Assembly: GCA_002308115.1 (NCBI GenBank)
Contig: DBVJ01000033.1
Span: 1,859-10,203 of the forward strand
Source: Lachnospiraceae bacterium UBA1267
Lineage (GTDB): Bacteria; Bacillota; Clostridia; Lachnospirales; Lachnospiraceae
Direction of reading: 5' to 3'
Length of the DNA stretch: 8,345 nt
Shown in pieces: positions 6,720 through 8,345 of the stretch (position 1 is its first letter; the number at the start of each line of letters is the position of its first letter). A program made the translations under genes and the position numbers. The notes under the pieces are model-generated. The model did not search any database and was not told the origin of the DNA. It saw only the letters and a program-made list of their open reading frames with translations.

Positions 6720-8345
6720 TTAATCTCCCTCCTGTACGATAATAGGATCCAGATGCCAGATGTCTCTGACATATTCCGAAATGGTACGGTCCGACGAGAA
6801 CTTGCCGCACTTTGCGACCTGAAGGAGGCACATTTTCGTCCAGGCGCTGCGGTCTTTGTAGACGTCGTTCACGCGCATGCTGGCTTCATGATAAGGCATG
6901 AAATCCTTCAGGATGAAGTAGCGGTCCGCAGGGTTTGAGCCCTGAGGACGCAGAAGGCTTGCGTAAAGGTCTCTGTAAAGCTCCGGATTCTCCGGAGAGA
7001 AGGTACCGTTCACAAGCTGCATCAGAACGTCGCGAAGCTCGTCATTCGTGCTGAAGATCTCTTCGGGGTTATAGCCGCCGTTCTTCTCGTAGTTGATGAC
7101 CTCTTCGGGCGTCAGGCCGAAGATGAAGGCGTTCTCCCGTCCGACCTCTTCCACGATCTCGATGTTCGCGCCGTCCATGGTTCCGAGCGTGGGCGCGCCG
7201 TTCAGCATGAACTTCATGTTGGAGGTGCCGCTGGCTTCCTTACTGGCCGTGGAGATCTGCTCGCTGACGTCCGCAGCCGCAAAAATGAGTTCGGCATTGG
7301 AGACCTTGTAGTCCTCGATGAAGACCACGCGGAGCTTTCCGTGGATCGACGGATCGCGGTTCACCACGTTGGCAACGTCGTTGATCAGTTTGATGGTCAG
7401 CTTGGCCAGATGATAGCCGGCTGCGGCCTTCGCGCCGAAAATGAAGGTGCGGGGATAGAACTTCGCCGCAAAGTTCCGGTCGTTCTTGATCTTCTGATAC
7501 AGGTACATGACATGGAGAATGTTCATGAGCTGTCTCTTGTACTCATGCAGTCTCTTGACCTGCACGTCGTAGATCGAGAACGGATCGATGTCGATGCCGT
7601 TGTGCTGCTTGACGTACTGCGCCAGCCGGATCTTGTTCTGGTATTTGATGTCCGCAAACTCATGCAGGGACATTTCGTCGTCCAGATAATCCGTGAGCCG
7701 TTCCATTTCCCTGAGATCGGTCATCCAGCCGTTGCCGATCCTCCGGGTCACGAAGTCCGCCAGGAGCGGATTGCCGTGCGCGAGGAATCTGCGCTGCGTG
7801 ATGCCGTTCGTCTTGTTGTTGAACTTCTCCGGCCAGTGCTCATAGAAGTCATGAAGCTCCCTGGCTTTCAGGATCTCTGTATGGACCTGGGCCACGCCGT
7901 TCACGGAGAAGGAGCCGACGATGGCGAGGAATGCCATACGGATCTGCCCGTGGTTGATGATGCGCATGCGGTCGAGGCGGTCATAGTCGCCCGGGTACTT
8001 CTCTTCGATCTCCGCGGCAAAGCGCTTGTCGATCTCTTCAATGATCGAATAGACTCTGGGAAGCAGTTCCCTGAAGAGGTCCACCGGCCATTTTTCCATG
8101 GCCTCCTGCATGATGGTGTGGTTCGTGTAGGCGCAGGTCTTCTTGACGATCTCCCACGCTTCATCCCACTCATAACCGTTCTCGTCCATCAGAAGGCGCA
8201 TGAGTTCCGGCACCGTCAGCGTCGGATGCGTGTCGTTCATCTGGAAAACGACCTTCTTCTCGAAGCCTTTAAGACTTCCGTTATGGGTGTCGCGGTACTT
8301 CTTGATGGCGGTCTGGACCGTCGCGGAAACGAAGAAATACTGCTG
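6720..8345 (-). CDS. glgP: Glycogen/maltodextrin phosphorylase (partial, N-terminus beyond right edge)
   Basis: This cytoplasmic enzyme releases glucose-1-phosphate from alpha-1,4-glucan ends using phosphate and pyridoxal phosphate. The visible 541 residues are roughly the C-terminal two thirds of a typical 750-830 residue GT35 protein. The reading frame runs in from the right edge: QQYFFVSATVQ (fragment residues 1-11) precedes the well-known NDTHPTL motif, so the Met codon at 8240 is internal. Other hallmarks are VNGVAQVHTEILK, FNNKTNGITQRRFL, VQVKRLHEYKRQLMN and the cofactor loop EASGTSNMKFMLNGAPTLGTMDG... with the PLP-binding Lys encoded at 7212-7214. The frame is intact to the TAA at 6720. 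No other glycogen gene is visible to the left. It is followed immediately by the LCP gene, with whose translation it is probably coupled. Confidence 0.97.
   Translation of the reverse strand, partial: QQYFFVSATVQTAIKKYRDTHNGSLKGFEKKVVFQMNDTHPTLTVPELMRLLMDENGYEWDEAWEIVKKTCAYTNHTIMQEAMEKWPVDLFRELLPRVYSIIEEIDKRFAAEIEEKYPGDYDRLDRMRIINHGQIRMAFLAIVGSFSVNGVAQVHTEILKARELHDFYEHWPEKFNNKTNGITQRRFLAHGNPLLADFVTRRIGNGWMTDLREMERLTDYLDDEMSLHEFADIKYQNKIRLAQYVKQHNGIDIDPFSIYDVQVKRLHEYKRQLMNILHVMYLYQKIKNDRNFAAKFYPRTFIFGAKAAAGYHLAKLTIKLINDVANVVNRDPSIHGKLRVVFIEDYKVSNAELIFAAADVSEQISTASKEASGTSNMKFMLNGAPTLGTMDGANIEIVEEVGRENAFIFGLTPEEVINYEKNGGYNPEEIFSTNDELRDVLMQLVNGTFSPENPELYRDLYASLLRPQGSNPADRYFILKDFMPYHEASMRVNDVYKDRSAWTKMCLLQVAKCGKFSSDRTISEYVRDIWHLDPIIVQEGD

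Noticed and set aside
6720..8240. glgP starting at the Met codon at 8240
   Set aside because: That Met is inside the conserved QMNDTHPTL motif, and the frame continues upstream with QQYFFVSATVQ to the window edge.

Overview
The window looks like chromosomal DNA from a moderately GC-rich member of the Bacillota, most likely a gut-type Clostridia (Lachnospiraceae/Oscillospiraceae-like). Support: strong AGGAGG-type ribosome binding sites, sigma-A-like promoters, a stand-alone MsmX/UgpC sugar-transport ATPase, a CdaR/PucR-type regulator, a membrane-anchored S41 peptidase and an LCP cell-wall enzyme. The lineage is inferred from gene content only; no rRNA or other marker is present. There are six protein genes, all on the minus strand and tightly packed. 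I see no RNA gene, mobile element, CRISPR array or phage sequence. No gene-free stretch exceeds 200 bases.

In the direction of transcription (right to left) there are three blocks. Block 1 (8345 to 5463) is the C-terminal two thirds of glycogen phosphorylase (glgP, truncated by the window edge). An LCP (LytR-CpsA-Psr) glycopolymer transferase follows after only 3 bases, with its Shine-Dalgarno inside glgP. Block 2 (5462 to 4143) is a single ABC ATPase gene of the MsmX/UgpC/MalK type. It has a good promoter, an unusual inverted repeat over its leader, and a textbook intrinsic terminator. Block 3 (4152 to 1) is a CdaR/PucR-type regulator, an S41 C-terminal processing peptidase whose start overlaps it by 14 bases, and uvrB (N-terminal two thirds), which runs off the left edge.

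Functionally, the right half concerns carbohydrate: storage-glycogen phosphorolysis, envelope glycopolymer attachment, and energising of sugar importers whose permeases and binding proteins lie elsewhere. The left half joins a metabolite-type regulator, an envelope protease and nucleotide excision repair; whether these form a functional unit is not evident from sequence.

No wholly new system is visible. The item most worth a second look is the 130-base region between the LCP gene and the ABC ATPase gene. There, a 19-bp inverted repeat with a following T-run overlaps both the -10 region of the ATPase promoter (in its 5' arm) and the ATPase Shine-Dalgarno (in its 3' arm). Read-through and locally initiated transcripts should therefore behave differently.
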